DNA from: Anatilimnocola aggregata
GTDB lineage: Bacteria; Planctomycetota; Planctomycetia; Pirellulales; Pirellulaceae
Assembly: GCF_007747655.1 (NCBI RefSeq)
Contig: NZ_CP036274.1
Location: 7,812,001-7,876,000 of the forward strand
Reading direction: 5' to 3'
DNA: 64,000 nt
Shown: positions 36,301 to 44,984 of the stretch, one piece after another
Layout of the letters: each line of letters begins with the position of its first letter
Position numbering within the stretch: the stretch's first letter is position 1
Made by a program: the position numbers and the translations under genes
The notes under the pieces: model-generated
What the model saw: only the letters and a program-made list of their open reading frames with translations
Told to the model about the DNA's origin: nothing
Databases searched by the model: none

Positions 36301-37753
36301 GTTGCCCGCTGCGTTGGACGTGACGATGGAAGGAATCGATGCACGGGTCGAAGTTGTCCGCGGTCGGATTGCCGTCAGCGGACCAGTCACCGCCACGGCG
36401 CTGGCGGCGAAGATTCACCTGGAACCTTCGCAAGTATTTGCCTCGTTCGAGTCGATCGAAGGGCAAGGCTCCGTGATGCGCGGCCGCTACAGCGAAGCAG
36501 CGTTCGCATCCCGAGATCCAGCCACGCTCGAATGGTGCGATCGCCGGCTTCTCGCGCGAATTCATCGCCTCACGCTCGATGGCCTGCGTCGCCGCATTCA
36601 GCCTGTGGCCCCGGAAGTCTTCGTCGATTATCTCACCAGGCTGCACGGTCTCACCCCCGATTCGCAGCGGCAAGGAGAAGTCGGCATTCGGCAAGCGGTC
36701 ACGCAGTTGCAAGGTTTTGAGCTGGCCGCCGGCACTTGGGAAGACAAGATTCTCTCGGCCCGCGTCAGCGATTGGGATCCCAGCGGGCTCGATCATTTGT
36801 TCCTGTGCGGTGAACTCGCCTGGGGCCGCTTTCAGCCGCCGAAGCGGGACGAAGACGATAAGCCTTTGTCGGGAATGACCCGCGTGATGCCCATCACACT
36901 CGCGCTGCGCGAAGATCTCGCCTGGCTGTTGCCGCCGGAGAGGACGCCCTGCGATGCCAACCTAGGTGGTAAGGCCCGTGATGTAATCGCTGCGCTGCAA
37001 GCCCGCGGCGCGCTGTTTCAGCATGACTTGCGCGCGATTACCGGTTTGCTCCCCACGGAACTCGACGAGTCGCTGCGTGAATGTGCGGCAGCTGGATTGG
37101 TTTCGGCCGATACGTTCGCTGCCGTGCGGGCCATTGCGGGGAAGGCCGACCTGCAGCGGAAGAAGTCCGCGTTTTTACGACGCCATACCACGGGCTCGAC
37201 ATTGCCCCCACGAACCAACGCAACTGGTCGCTGGTCGCTGTTCCCCGGCGTTGTCGAAAGTGTCGAGCGCGAGGTGCGCTTAGAAAAATGGTGCCGGCTG
37301 CTGCTCGCGCGTTACGGGGTGGTGTTTCGCGATCTGCTCGCCCGCGAAGTTTCAGCTCCTGCCTGGTGGGAACTGGTGCGAGTGCTGCGTCGCTTGGAAC
37401 TGCGGGGCGAAATTCGGGGCGGGCGGTTCATCGCGGGTATTGGTGAGCAGTATGCACTGGAGTCGGCTGTCTCGCGGCTGCGCGAATTGCGCGATGCACC
37501 CGACGACGAACAGTGGTGCCTCATTTCGGCCGTCGATCCGCTGAATCTCAGCGGGCATGTGACGGCTGGGCCGAAGATTCCGGCGATGCACAAAAATTGC
37601 CTCATTCTGCAGCGCGGCCGTTGTGTCGCTGCCAAAATCAGCGGGCGGATTGAGTTCTACGTTGAGGTCTCTCAGATGCAACAACTGGCGATGCGTCGCT
37701 CGTTGCAACTTGGCTACAAGGTACAGGCACCGCAGTTGGCCGTAGCGAAGTAA
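33359..37753 (+). CDS. lhr: Lhr-type large ATP-dependent helicase
   Basis: 1464 residues from ATG 33359, with GGTGAT upstream; this is the size of full-length bacterial Lhr. Walker A APTGSGKT (42-49), a DEIH box (VIVDEIHAL), LSATQK, VNTRR and QRIGRSGH give the superfamily 2 core (to about residue 400), followed by winged-helix and beta-barrel domains of Lhr-core and the long C-terminal extension typical of full-length Lhr. Lhr unwinds DNA-RNA and DNA forks and is linked to repair. A TATAAT hexamer at 33306-33311 could be its -10 box, without an obvious -35. It ends just before a long inverted repeat. Confidence 0.95.
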   Translation: MVGFNFHPLVERWFRQRFGEPTPPQLAGWPHISRGEHTLIAAPTGSGKTLAAFLVCLDRLFRRWLAGDMPDGIDVVYLSPLKALSNDIQRNLQTPLQEICELAIQEGLPAWPIRVAVRTGDTPAAQRQAMLRKPPHILVTTPESLYLLLTSQKSRDLLRTVSTVIVDEIHALARDKRGSHLSLSLERLTAICDRPPTRIGLSATQKPLDQIGAFLVGGQGLDAAGNRVGPVIIDGGHVRNLDLALVVPPSELQAVCSGDQWGEVYDKLIALIQSHRSTLIFVNTRRMAERVAHSLTQLLGDEAVASHHGSLAKEIRLDAEQRLKAGELKAIVATASLEMGIDIGYIDLVCQIGSPRSIATFLQRIGRSGHNLGATPKGRLFPLTRDELLESLALIRAVRTGQLDQIEIPQQPLDILAQQIVATVASDEWEEDALFELCRGAWPYRNLPRTEFDAIIKMLSDGLKPGSKAGAYLHRDQINNRLKARRHARIAAITCGGAIPELGEYKVIIEGEGKQVGTVDEDFAIDSTVGNIFLLGNTSWRITQITRDEVIVADAGGAPPNIPFWFGEAPGRTMELSQELSNLRRELATNLVEEAWEPDAEGIAGPGLLVTPQNKDLMAWLMENCGACSWAAEQAIRYVAAQRAALGTVPTCTEVVFERFFDESGGMQLIIHAPMGARINRAWGLAMRKRFCRSFDFELQAAADDNGVLLSIGPQHSFAIESLFGMLHAGNAQELLEQAVFAVPMFGIRWRWNITRALGVLRSSGGKRVPPFLQKYRAEDLLAATFPETVGCLENHHGDIEMPDHPLVRQTMHDCLHEAMDLPRWLDALHQVKAGTIKFTPVDTREPSPFAHQLLNARPYAFLDDAPLEERRTRAVTTRRGLAIDQMRDLARLDPAAIAQVTEEAWPFARDADEVHDILLTMVVLRDDEAQPWQQWLKQLAAGGRVYAGKWADGEKFWFATERWPLIRAAYPAVKIDPPPKLPAALDVTMEGIDARVEVVRGRIAVSGPVTATALAAKIHLEPSQVFASFESIEGQGSVMRGRYSEAAFASRDPATLEWCDRRLLARIHRLTLDGLRRRIQPVAPEVFVDYLTRLHGLTPDSQRQGEVGIRQAVTQLQGFELAAGTWEDKILSARVSDWDPSGLDHLFLCGELAWGRFQPPKRDEDDKPLSGMTRVMPITLALREDLAWLLPPERTPCDANLGGKARDVIAALQARGALFQHDLRAITGLLPTELDESLRECAAAGLVSADTFAAVRAIAGKADLQRKKSAFLRRHTTGSTLPPRTNATGRWSLFPGVVESVEREVRLEKWCRLLLARYGVVFRDLLAREVSAPAWWELVRVLRRLELRGEIRGGRFIAGIGEQYALESAVSRLRELRDAPDDEQWCLISAVDPLNLSGHVTAGPKIPAMHKNCLILQRGRCVAAKISGRIEFYVEVSQMQQLAMRRSLQLGYKVQAPQLAVAK

Positions 37754-37759
37754 ATTAAT

Positions 37760-37840
37760 GGGAGGGGGAGGCTCTTGCCGAGCCGATTGCAATGGACAAT
37801 CGTTCCCTCGTCGGCGGCTCGGCAGGAGCCTCGCTCTCCC
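37760..37840. repeat. Long inverted-repeat element, 26-bp arms
   Basis: Left arm GGGAGGGGGAGGCTC then TTGCCGAGCCG (37760-37785), right arm 37815-37840. It is the same family as 18439-18535 and fills the gap between the ends of lhr (+) and the convergent small gene (-), so it probably serves as a two-way terminator. Confidence 0.88.
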
Positions 37841-37842
37841 GT

Positions 37843-38148
37843 TCAAGAACCATTCGCCGAGATCAAACGCAGCAGGTAGGTCTGCTGTTTGCCAAACGAT
37901 TGCGGCAGCAGTTTACGCAGTTCAGGAATGGCCACCGGACCGATTTGCTCCAGCACGCCGAACAAAATCTCGGCTGTGTCGCCAATGGGATGATTCAACC
38001 GCTGGGCCAATTTGTTCGTGAGCGGAAGACAAGATTCGCCCATGGCGACCAGTTCGCGGGCAGCGCGGCTACTCACGACCGGATCGGCAGAGTCGAGTCG
38101 TTCGAGAAAATCTTCAAGCTTGGAAGTGCGGGGCGTAGGAGCAGACAT
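37843..38148 (-). CDS. Small helical-repeat (HEAT-like) protein
   Basis: 101 residues from ATG 38148 (MSAPTPRTSKLEDFL), preceded by AAGGAAAT. Segments DPVVSSRAARELVAMGESCLPLTNKL and ILFGVLEQIGPVAIPELRKLL look like two HEAT-type helical pairs, which usually bind proteins. No signal peptide. Convergent with lhr, its stop is two bases after the inverted-repeat element. Confidence 0.65.
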   Translation of the reverse strand: MSAPTPRTSKLEDFLERLDSADPVVSSRAARELVAMGESCLPLTNKLAQRLNHPIGDTAEILFGVLEQIGPVAIPELRKLLPQSFGKQQTYLLRLISANGS

Positions 38149-38320
38149 ATTTCCTTCGATGATCGCCCCGAGATCTAACTGACAACACGGTTGAATCATT
38201 CAACCGTTACACAAGGGCACGATTCTACTGCCGTTGGCAGCGCTTGACACTATCAATCAATTTGGCCGGCGCTGAGAGGTGTTCAGCGCCGCATCGTTAC
38301 AAAGACGTTTTTAGTGCGGG

Positions 38321-39541
38321 CTATTCCTTCGCCTCAGCGTTTTCGAGAAGCTTCTTGAGCTTAGCCTGCTCCGGCTTGCTTCCAATGTTCCGTTCTTGCT
38401 GTGCCTTTAGCACAGCTTCGAGGTCGGATTTTGCTTCATGAACTCCGACGGCACTCGTCTTCTTTTCTTCCAGCAGCGTCTTCAGTAACTCGCTGATGGC
38501 CTTCGCGTTCTCTTCACCGCTGCCGACTTTGATTGTGCGAATTTTGCCTTGCTGGTCGATGACTACGACGTGCGGAATGCCGCTCACGGCGTAAAAGTCC
38601 GACATCGCACTGCTTTCCTGAATGGCAAAGCGGTGCTTCAGGCTGTGCATCTCCGCAAACTTGACGAGCATTTCGTTTTCTTCGGCGGGCGAGACTTCGT
38701 CTTTCGCCCGCGCAGCCTTCTTCGCCTCTTCGTCCCACTTGAAGTTGTAGTAGCGGGTCATGCCGATGATGACGAGTCCCTTGTCGCCGTATTGCTCCTG
38801 CCATTCGCGCAGGTGGGGAAACGTGGCGATGCAAGGTCCGCACCAGACGGCCCAGAAGTCGAGCAGCACGACCTTGCCCTTGAGATCGGCATCGGTCAGG
38901 GGCTTGCCGTTCACCCAAGCTTCGACATCGAGCGGCGCGGCATCTTTGCCGACGAGTTGTTCCAGCTTGCGGCTGCCGGCGATGGCCCGCTCGATGTTCG
39001 CAAAGTTCTTGAACGTGGAGTCGATCGTTTCCTTGGTCTTGTCATCTTTAGCAGCTTCTTTGATTTTCGTCAGGCTGGCCTTGATGGCGGTCAACTGTTC
39101 GTCGGCCTTCTCTGGCTCCGAGCGTGCCTGACGGCCTATCTCCATGACGGCCTTACGGGTGTAATTTGCAAGTGCCTTTGCATCGTCTGGGTTCGCAGTC
39201 AATTCTTTTTCCAGATCGGCAAACGACATTTGCGCCACGGCCAAACTTGCCCGCAGCGAAGTGAGCGAGGCCTTCATCCGCGTGAGCGAGGTCTTGGCTT
39301 CGTCGCTGGTTGGCGGATGCTTGGTCAGCGTGGCTTCGATTTCGTCGACCTGCTTCAGTGCCGCCTTGGGGTCGGACTGCATCTGGCTAAGGATGATGCG
39401 GAAGTTTTCGCTCCAGTACGCACCCCACGCAGTAACGTCGTTGGGATCGGCCTGCACACGTTCGAGCGGCGATTTCTCCTGGGCCCAGACAGCCAGACTC
39501 AAGCACAAAATCAGCGCGAGTGAACCAACCGCTCGTAACAT
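38321..39541 (-). CDS. Exported TlpA-like thioredoxin-fold protein
   Basis: 406 residues from ATG 39541 (MLRAVGSLALILCLSLAVWAQ), which provides a signal peptide; longer starts up to 39820 lack one. Residues 20-245 are helical with two TPR-like stretches. The C-terminal redoxin domain has the active site WCGPC (VLLDFWAVWCGPCIATFPHL), GKVVLLDFW before it and IPHVVVIDQQGKI after it, including the cis-Pro. TlpA-type proteins reduce disulfides in the envelope. The electron donor is not encoded nearby. Confidence 0.88.
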   Translation of the reverse strand: MLRAVGSLALILCLSLAVWAQEKSPLERVQADPNDVTAWGAYWSENFRIILSQMQSDPKAALKQVDEIEATLTKHPPTSDEAKTSLTRMKASLTSLRASLAVAQMSFADLEKELTANPDDAKALANYTRKAVMEIGRQARSEPEKADEQLTAIKASLTKIKEAAKDDKTKETIDSTFKNFANIERAIAGSRKLEQLVGKDAAPLDVEAWVNGKPLTDADLKGKVVLLDFWAVWCGPCIATFPHLREWQEQYGDKGLVIIGMTRYYNFKWDEEAKKAARAKDEVSPAEENEMLVKFAEMHSLKHRFAIQESSAMSDFYAVSGIPHVVVIDQQGKIRTIKVGSGEENAKAISELLKTLLEEKKTSAVGVHEAKSDLEAVLKAQQERNIGSKPEQAKLKKLLENAEAKE

Positions 39542-39719
39542 GACAGCGACTCCGGAAAGAAAAGGCAGGCAGCGGACTAGCATCGACCCAGTCCGTATTA
39601 GACGGTTGCTTGCAGAGAACCACAAGCTTGAGTGACGAAGCGGGTGGCGTTGGTTTAAGGTCGCAGGCTCGTTTTGTGGGTGGCTGGACAGCGGCACGAG
39701 AGCGTGCGATTCTGGCAGC

Positions 39720-40532
39720 ATGATCAAGTTTTTATACGGAACTGCCTGGAAAGAAGCTGAGACGGCCCGACTGGCGCTTCTAGCGCTGGAACAGGGTTTT
39801 CGTGGCATCGATACGGCCAATCAACGCAAGCACTATCATGAGGCGGGAGTCGGTGAGGCTGTTGCACGGGCTATCGAGCGGGGACTGGTCGCGCGAGAAG
39901 AACTGTTTTTACAGACGAAGTTCACGTTTCTCGGCGGGCAAGATCAGCGCTTGCCGTACGACCCGCAGGCCCCCATAGCCAGGCAAGTCGAACAGTCGTT
40001 TGCTAGTTCGCTCGTGCATCTCGGAACCGACTATTTGGATTCTTACGTGCTGCATGGCCCTTCGCAGCGCGTTGGCTTGGGTGCCGATGATTGGGCAGCC
40101 TGGCGGGCCATGGAAGGGATTCATGCGAGTGGCAGCGCGAAAGTGCTGGGGATCAGCAATGTCTCGCGCGAGCAGTTGGAACAGCTTTGCCAGCAGGCGA
40201 AGGTCCAGCCACGGTTTGTGCAGAATCGTTGCTATGCCAGCCGAGGCTGGGACCGCGCGGTTCGCGAGTTTTGTAAAGCAAACGACATTACGTACCAGGG
40301 TTTTTCACTGCTGACGGCCAATCGCGAAGTGCTGGTGCATCCGGCGGTAGAGAAGCTTGCCCAGCGGTACCAAAGAACGACGAGCCAGATCGTATTTCGC
40401 TTCGCCTGCGACATCGGCATGCTACCTCTCACCGGAACCACCAATGCCGCCCACATGCAGGCCGATTTGAGTATCTTTGATTTTCAGCTGGATCCCGCGG
40501 AAGTTGCCTTGCTGGAGTCCATCGCGGGCTAA
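39720..40532 (+). CDS. Aldo/keto reductase
   Basis: 270 residues. The catalytic tetrad is readable: Asp in RGIDTANQRKHY, Tyr in HYHE, Lys in LFLQTKFT and His in YVLHGPS; ISNVS and PLTGT near the end fit NADPH binding. It reduces carbonyls to alcohols. It is placed directly before the terpene cyclase gene on the same strand, so a tailoring role in that pathway is possible but unproven. Confidence 0.93.
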   Translation: MIKFLYGTAWKEAETARLALLALEQGFRGIDTANQRKHYHEAGVGEAVARAIERGLVAREELFLQTKFTFLGGQDQRLPYDPQAPIARQVEQSFASSLVHLGTDYLDSYVLHGPSQRVGLGADDWAAWRAMEGIHASGSAKVLGISNVSREQLEQLCQQAKVQPRFVQNRCYASRGWDRAVREFCKANDITYQGFSLLTANREVLVHPAVEKLAQRYQRTTSQIVFRFACDIGMLPLTGTTNAAHMQADLSIFDFQLDPAEVALLESIAG

Positions 40533-40564
40533 CGCGGGCTGACGCGGGCTGACGCGGGCTGATT
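40524..40564. repeat. Short tandem repeat after the reductase gene
   Basis: About four copies of CGCGGGCTGA (first copy CGCGGGCTAA), beginning inside the last codons of the reductase. Probably slippage; the copy number would be expected to vary between strains. Confidence 0.85.
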
Positions 40565-40586
40565 CGCAACTTGATTGTCAAGCACC

Positions 40587-42383
40587 ATGAATTACGACCG
40601 CTTGCTGGCTGCATACACTCGCGCGCGGAACGACCTGCTCGCCGCGCGCGGCGAGCATGGCCATTGGGAAGGTCGGCTTGCCAGTTCTTCACTCTCGACG
40701 GCAACTGCCGTCAGCGCCCTAGCGCTTGTGCAGAAACATGGTGCCCAGAATTTGGCGAGCGAACTACAGCCGTTAATTGAAGCCGGCGTGAAGTATCTCG
40801 CCGGGCAGCAAAATGCCGACGGCGGCTTTGGCGATACCGATAAGAGCCACTCCAATATCGCGACGACTTACCTGGTGATTGCTGCGGTGCACCTCGCGGG
40901 GCGAGAGCAGGAGCTTGCACCTTTGCTGACGCGCGCGCAGGGTTATGTCGCTGCGCAAGGAGGAATGGCGGGACTGCGGAAGCGCTACGGCATCGATAAG
41001 ACGTTCGTCGTGCCGATCATGACGAACCTGTCACTTGCCGGCTTGTGCGATTGGCGCGAGATTTCACCGCTCCCCTTCGAACTCGCCTGCATTCCGCAAA
41101 GCTGGTATCGCTTCGCGCAGATGCCGGTAGTCAGTTATGCGATTCCCGCACTCGTGGCGATTGGGCAGGCCCACTATTTTCATCGCAAACCGTGGAATCC
41201 ATACTCGCGCTTCGTGCGTGGCGCGGCGGTCGCGCCGAGCATGAAGGTGCTGCTGCGGATGCAGCCGCAGAGCGGCGGCTATCTCGAAGCCACGCCCCTC
41301 ACCAGTTTTGTGGTGATGAGCCTGGCAGCAACAGGCCGGGCTGATCACGCGGTTTCGCAGGCCGGCGTTCGTTTTTTGAAAGATTCGATGCGCGACGACG
41401 GAAGTTGGCCCATCGATACGAACCTCGCGACTTGGGTCACTTCCCTCTCGCTCAATGCGCTCGCGGCGGGTGGCCAGGAACTACCCGACGATGAGCGCTG
41501 TTGGTCGTGGCTACGTTCGTGTCAACACTTGCAGCGGCATCCGTTCACCGGTGCCGATCCCGGTGGCTGGGGCTGGACCGACCTGAGCGGCGCGGTTCCC
41601 GATGCGGACGATACGCCGGGAGCACTGCTGGCACTGTCACTTTTATTCGATGGTCTCAACTCGGACCGACAGGCAGATATTTCGCAAGCGGCGTCGATGG
41701 GCATTGCTTGGCTGTTGAAGTTACAAAACCGAGATCGTGGTTGGCCAACCTTTTGTCGTGGCTGGGGCAAACTTCCGTTCGATCGTAGCGGCACTGATCT
41801 CACGGCACATGCAATCCGCGCTCTGAACGCTTGGATGCCGCAAGTTCAACTCTTGGCGGAGGTGAATCCACGAAGTGCCGCCTTGGGAAGGCCGGAAGAA
41901 ATCGTCGCGGCAATTGAACGAGGTTTTCACTTTCTGAAGCTCAAGCAAAATCCCGACGGCAGTTGGTCCCCCCTTTGGTTCGGTAACCAAGATCATCCGG
42001 AGGAAGACAACCCGGTCTACGGAACAGCAAAGGTATTGCTGGCCTATCGAGACTTGCAGCGGATGACTGCAGAGCCCGCCACTCGGGGAGTGAATTGGCT
42101 GATCGAGCACCAAAATGCCGATGGAACCTGGGGGAGCAGTCTGGAAGAAACGGCCCTGGCGGTCGAAGCATTGCTGGCAAGTCCACGGTCTGCCAAGTTA
42201 CAATCGAGCGTCGACCGCGGCCTCGGCTGGCTGGTCGAGCAAGTGGAGCAGAATCGGCACCAGAACAGTTCGCCTATTGGCTTTTACTTCGCTAAGCTAT
42301 GGTACTATGAGCAGTTGTATCCACTCATCTTTACAGTGAGTACACTGGGGCAAGCCCTGCCAGCTGCTCGCCCGCCGGAATAA
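40587..42383 (+). CDS. Class II terpene cyclase-like protein (squalene-cyclase superfamily)
   Basis: 598 residues from ATG 40587 (MNYDRLLAAYTRARNDLLAA). Asp339-Ala-Asp341-Asp342 (VPDADDTPG) is the protonation motif of class II cyclases, and QW-type repeats are visible (QNADGGFGD, QPQSGGYLE, RDDGSWPID, QNRDRGWPTF, QNPDGSWSPLW, QNADGTWGSS). It is clearly different from the shc product in this window, about 100 residues shorter, and paired with a polyprenyl synthase gene 75 bases on. The likely substrate is therefore a polyprenyl chain or its diphosphate, but the product cannot be named from sequence. Confidence 0.85.
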   Translation: MNYDRLLAAYTRARNDLLAARGEHGHWEGRLASSSLSTATAVSALALVQKHGAQNLASELQPLIEAGVKYLAGQQNADGGFGDTDKSHSNIATTYLVIAAVHLAGREQELAPLLTRAQGYVAAQGGMAGLRKRYGIDKTFVVPIMTNLSLAGLCDWREISPLPFELACIPQSWYRFAQMPVVSYAIPALVAIGQAHYFHRKPWNPYSRFVRGAAVAPSMKVLLRMQPQSGGYLEATPLTSFVVMSLAATGRADHAVSQAGVRFLKDSMRDDGSWPIDTNLATWVTSLSLNALAAGGQELPDDERCWSWLRSCQHLQRHPFTGADPGGWGWTDLSGAVPDADDTPGALLALSLLFDGLNSDRQADISQAASMGIAWLLKLQNRDRGWPTFCRGWGKLPFDRSGTDLTAHAIRALNAWMPQVQLLAEVNPRSAALGRPEEIVAAIERGFHFLKLKQNPDGSWSPLWFGNQDHPEEDNPVYGTAKVLLAYRDLQRMTAEPATRGVNWLIEHQNADGTWGSSLEETALAVEALLASPRSAKLQSSVDRGLGWLVEQVEQNRHQNSSPIGFYFAKLWYYEQLYPLIFTVSTLGQALPAARPPE

Positions 42384-42458
42384 TCCACAGCCCACCTGCA
42401 ACGTCGTGCCCAAGGCAATCAGCCGTCATCGAACCGCGCCGCCACTGAGGATCTCGCC

Positions 42459-44342
42459 TTGTCCACTCTAAGCTCTCCAGCCTCCGATACGATCGCGCCA
42501 GCGCCGGCGCATCTGGTCGATTCTTTGCCCCCCGAATTTCCCCCGGAACTTGCCGGCCCGCGGCGCAGCAAACGACGCAACACGTCGCACTTAAAAGCAG
42601 TGCCGCCCAGCGAGGAAGAGCGCGAAGCGATCCGGCAAAAGTGTGTGGCGATTGCTGCTACGCTTGATAAGGCGAATCCGCTGACCGTCGATCAGATGGA
42701 AGTGGTCGTCCGCAAGTTGCTCACTGATAACAGCCTGCCGGAGAGCTATCTCGGTTGGGTGATGGTGGTGCTCAGTAGTGAATTTTGGCGCGATCAGGTA
42801 GCTGCGACCGATCCGTCGCGCCGCTTGTTCCTGTTGCCACATTGCCTCAAGCATGCCGAAGGTTGTCCCGCCGATTACGACGAGTATGGCCTGGAGTGCA
42901 AAACCTGCGGCGCTTGCAGCATTGCCGACTTCCGCGCCGAAGCCGAAAAGATGGGCTACAAGGTGCTCGTCGCCGAAGGCTCGCCGATTGTGCTGAAGAT
43001 TATTGTCAGCGGGCATGTCGACGCGATTGTCGGCGTGGCCTGTTTGAACGTGCTCGAAAAAGCGATCGACAAGATTCTGCTCGCTGGCATTCCGTGCATG
43101 GCCGTGCCGCTGCTATCGAGCGATTGCCGTAATACGAGTGTCGATGAGCCGTGGGTCATGGATATGATCCGCGTGCAACCTGCAGCCTCGACGCAGCAGA
43201 CGAGTACTTACGTTCACTTGCTCCGCGCTGCTGCCAATCTGTTCAAGCCGGACGAACTCGAGCGCCTGGTGCCACGCTTGCGTGGCGGTCAGCGGTTGCA
43301 ACCCGGGCAACAAGCGGCCGATATCGAACCGATCGCTGCGACCGAACTGATCGCGCACGATTTTCTCGGCAAGGGTGGCAAGTACTCGCGCCCGTTCATT
43401 ACGCTCGCCGTTCACGACGCCCTCACAGGTGCCAAGGGAACACTGGCCAGCGGGGCCGAACATTTGGCTGCGCTGCCCGATGCCGTGCGCCGCGCGGCGA
43501 TGTCGATCGAAGCGTTTCACAAAGCTTCGCTGGTGCACGACGATATCGAAGATGCCGATGCATTCCGCTACGGCGAAGAAACCGTTCATCGCCGTTTTGG
43601 TGTGCCGACGGCGATTAATGTCGGTGACTATCTGATCGGACTTGGTTATCGCCTGGTTGCCAAAGAAACGGCTGTGCTCGGCGGCGCTGCGGTTGCCGAT
43701 ATTTTGAATTGCCTCTCCGATGCGCACCTGCGACTCAGCGAAGGTCAAGGAGCTGAGCTATTGTGGCGCGACGCGCGCGATAAGCGACTCAAGCCCATCG
43801 ATGCCCTCAAGATTTATGCCCTCAAGACGTCGCCTGCTTTCGAAGCGGCCTTGTTCAGTGGCTGCCGCTTGGCTGGTCCAGCCGAAGCGTATGCAGAACC
43901 GATGAAGCTGTTCGCCCGCAACCTGGGCGTGGCCTTTCAGATTCTCAACGATTTGAACGACTGGGACGGCGACAACCACAACAAGATGTCGGCTGGCGGC
44001 GATACGCTCGGTGGCCGACCAACTGTCCTGTGGGCTTTGGCGCTCGAAGGGCTGAATGCCGCGAAGCAAGAAGAACTGCTGTCGCTGGTAACCAATGAGC
44101 AAGCGGATCCTGCCCATCGCTTGGGCCGCGTCCGTCAGCTGTATAATGAGGCAGGTGCTTTCGAAAAGGCCTCGCGGTTGATCGAAAAGCATCGCGAGCG
44201 AGCCGAAGCAATTGCCGACGAAATCCAACCCGAAGAGTTCCGCCGCCTGCTCTATTATTTAATCGACAGTGTGCTCGATAACCCACCTGCTGCTGCCCAG
44301 CCGGTGAATGTGTTGCAGATTACACCGCAAAAAACTTCGTAG
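42459..44342 (+). CDS. DUF116 domain fused to polyprenyl diphosphate synthase
   Basis: 627 residues, TTG start at 42459 with GAGG about ten bases upstream. Residues 60-290 are DUF116-like with Cys129, 136, 147, 150 and 153 (ECKTCGACS), which probably bind an iron-sulfur cluster or zinc. Residues 295-590 are a prenyl synthase: first aspartate motif DDIED (361-365), second NDLND (497-501, Asn replacing the first Asp), YGEETVHRRFG and KTSPAF. The enzyme would chain isopentenyl units into a diphosphate for the neighbouring cyclase. The fused metal-binding domain is the unusual part. A long inverted repeat covers the stop codon. Confidence 0.88.
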   Translation: MSTLSSPASDTIAPAPAHLVDSLPPEFPPELAGPRRSKRRNTSHLKAVPPSEEEREAIRQKCVAIAATLDKANPLTVDQMEVVVRKLLTDNSLPESYLGWVMVVLSSEFWRDQVAATDPSRRLFLLPHCLKHAEGCPADYDEYGLECKTCGACSIADFRAEAEKMGYKVLVAEGSPIVLKIIVSGHVDAIVGVACLNVLEKAIDKILLAGIPCMAVPLLSSDCRNTSVDEPWVMDMIRVQPAASTQQTSTYVHLLRAAANLFKPDELERLVPRLRGGQRLQPGQQAADIEPIAATELIAHDFLGKGGKYSRPFITLAVHDALTGAKGTLASGAEHLAALPDAVRRAAMSIEAFHKASLVHDDIEDADAFRYGEETVHRRFGVPTAINVGDYLIGLGYRLVAKETAVLGGAAVADILNCLSDAHLRLSEGQGAELLWRDARDKRLKPIDALKIYALKTSPAFEAALFSGCRLAGPAEAYAEPMKLFARNLGVAFQILNDLNDWDGDNHNKMSAGGDTLGGRPTVLWALALEGLNAAKQEELLSLVTNEQADPAHRLGRVRQLYNEAGAFEKASRLIEKHRERAEAIADEIQPEEFRRLLYYLIDSVLDNPPAAAQPVNVLQITPQKTS

Positions 44343-44400
44343 TGTGGGCTGTAGCCTACGCAAGGTGCCAGTTTGCGTGGACTAAAGTCCACGCTACGAA
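44336..44400. repeat. Long inverted-repeat element, 28-bp arms
   Basis: Left arm 44336-44363 (TTCGTAGTGTGGGCTGTAGC...), right arm 44373-44400, 23 of 28 positions pairing. The right arm has a perfect inner stem GTGGACT-AA-AGTCCAC. The stop codon of the polyprenyl synthase fusion lies in the left arm. Related to 44985-45050. Confidence 0.88.
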
Positions 44401-44432
44401 ACCCCTCGGCCGCTAACCAGCCCACCGGTGCC

Positions 44433-44978
44433 ATGGCAGAACAAGACGTCAGCGAAATCCCCGACCTGCAAGAGCTGGTGGCGATCTTCTTTGCTGACGT
44501 GGGGGAATTGGGCACCTTCACACCCGTGCAGCCGCGGCAGATTCCGCAGGCCTATCGCGACCTGCTCGCTCACTACTCGCACATGACCGTCACGGTCGAG
44601 CATTTTCACAAGAGCCCGGTCGATGTTGTAGTCCTCGACCGACAATCGACGGGCCGGCATTACAGCCGCAAGATTCTACTCACGCGGCAATCGGATGGCC
44701 GCGTAGTGCAGTTTGGCATCGTCCGCCTCGATTTCAACTGCGTGAGTGCCGCCGTCCGCGAAGAAATTCAGCGCGAACAAACCCCGCTCGGGCGTGTCCT
44801 CATCAATCATCACGTGCTGCGCGAAGTCGAGTTGAAGCAGATCTATCGAATTGCCTGTGGCGCAGAGTTGGCCCAGCACTTTAACTTGCCCGCGGGGAGC
44901 GAAGTCTACGGCCGGACCGCCCTCATCTATTGCGATGGTGAACCGGCCGTCGAGTTGCTGGAAATAGTGACGCCGTAA
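44433..44978 (+). CDS. Chorismate-lyase-like (DUF98) protein
   Basis: 181 residues from ATG 44433 (MAEQDVSEIPDLQELV). LLAHYSHMTVTVEHFH, then RHYSRKILLTRQ with the Arg, VVQFGIVRLDFNCVS, REEIQREQTPLGRVL and the closing VELLEIVTP match the DUF98 chorismate-pyruvate-lyase family. Characterised members release 4-hydroxybenzoate from chorismate. Next to a polyprenyl synthase and a class II cyclase, this suggests a prenylated aromatic product, but that is inference. A long inverted repeat follows the stop codon by six bases. Confidence 0.75.
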   Translation: MAEQDVSEIPDLQELVAIFFADVGELGTFTPVQPRQIPQAYRDLLAHYSHMTVTVEHFHKSPVDVVVLDRQSTGRHYSRKILLTRQSDGRVVQFGIVRLDFNCVSAAVREEIQREQTPLGRVLINHHVLREVELKQIYRIACGAELAQHFNLPAGSEVYGRTALIYCDGEPAVELLEIVTP

Positions 44979-44984
44979 CCTTGG

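Noticed and set aside
35561-36796. 411-codon minus-strand frame inside lhr
   Set aside because: Antisense to lhr, which is full-length and well supported.
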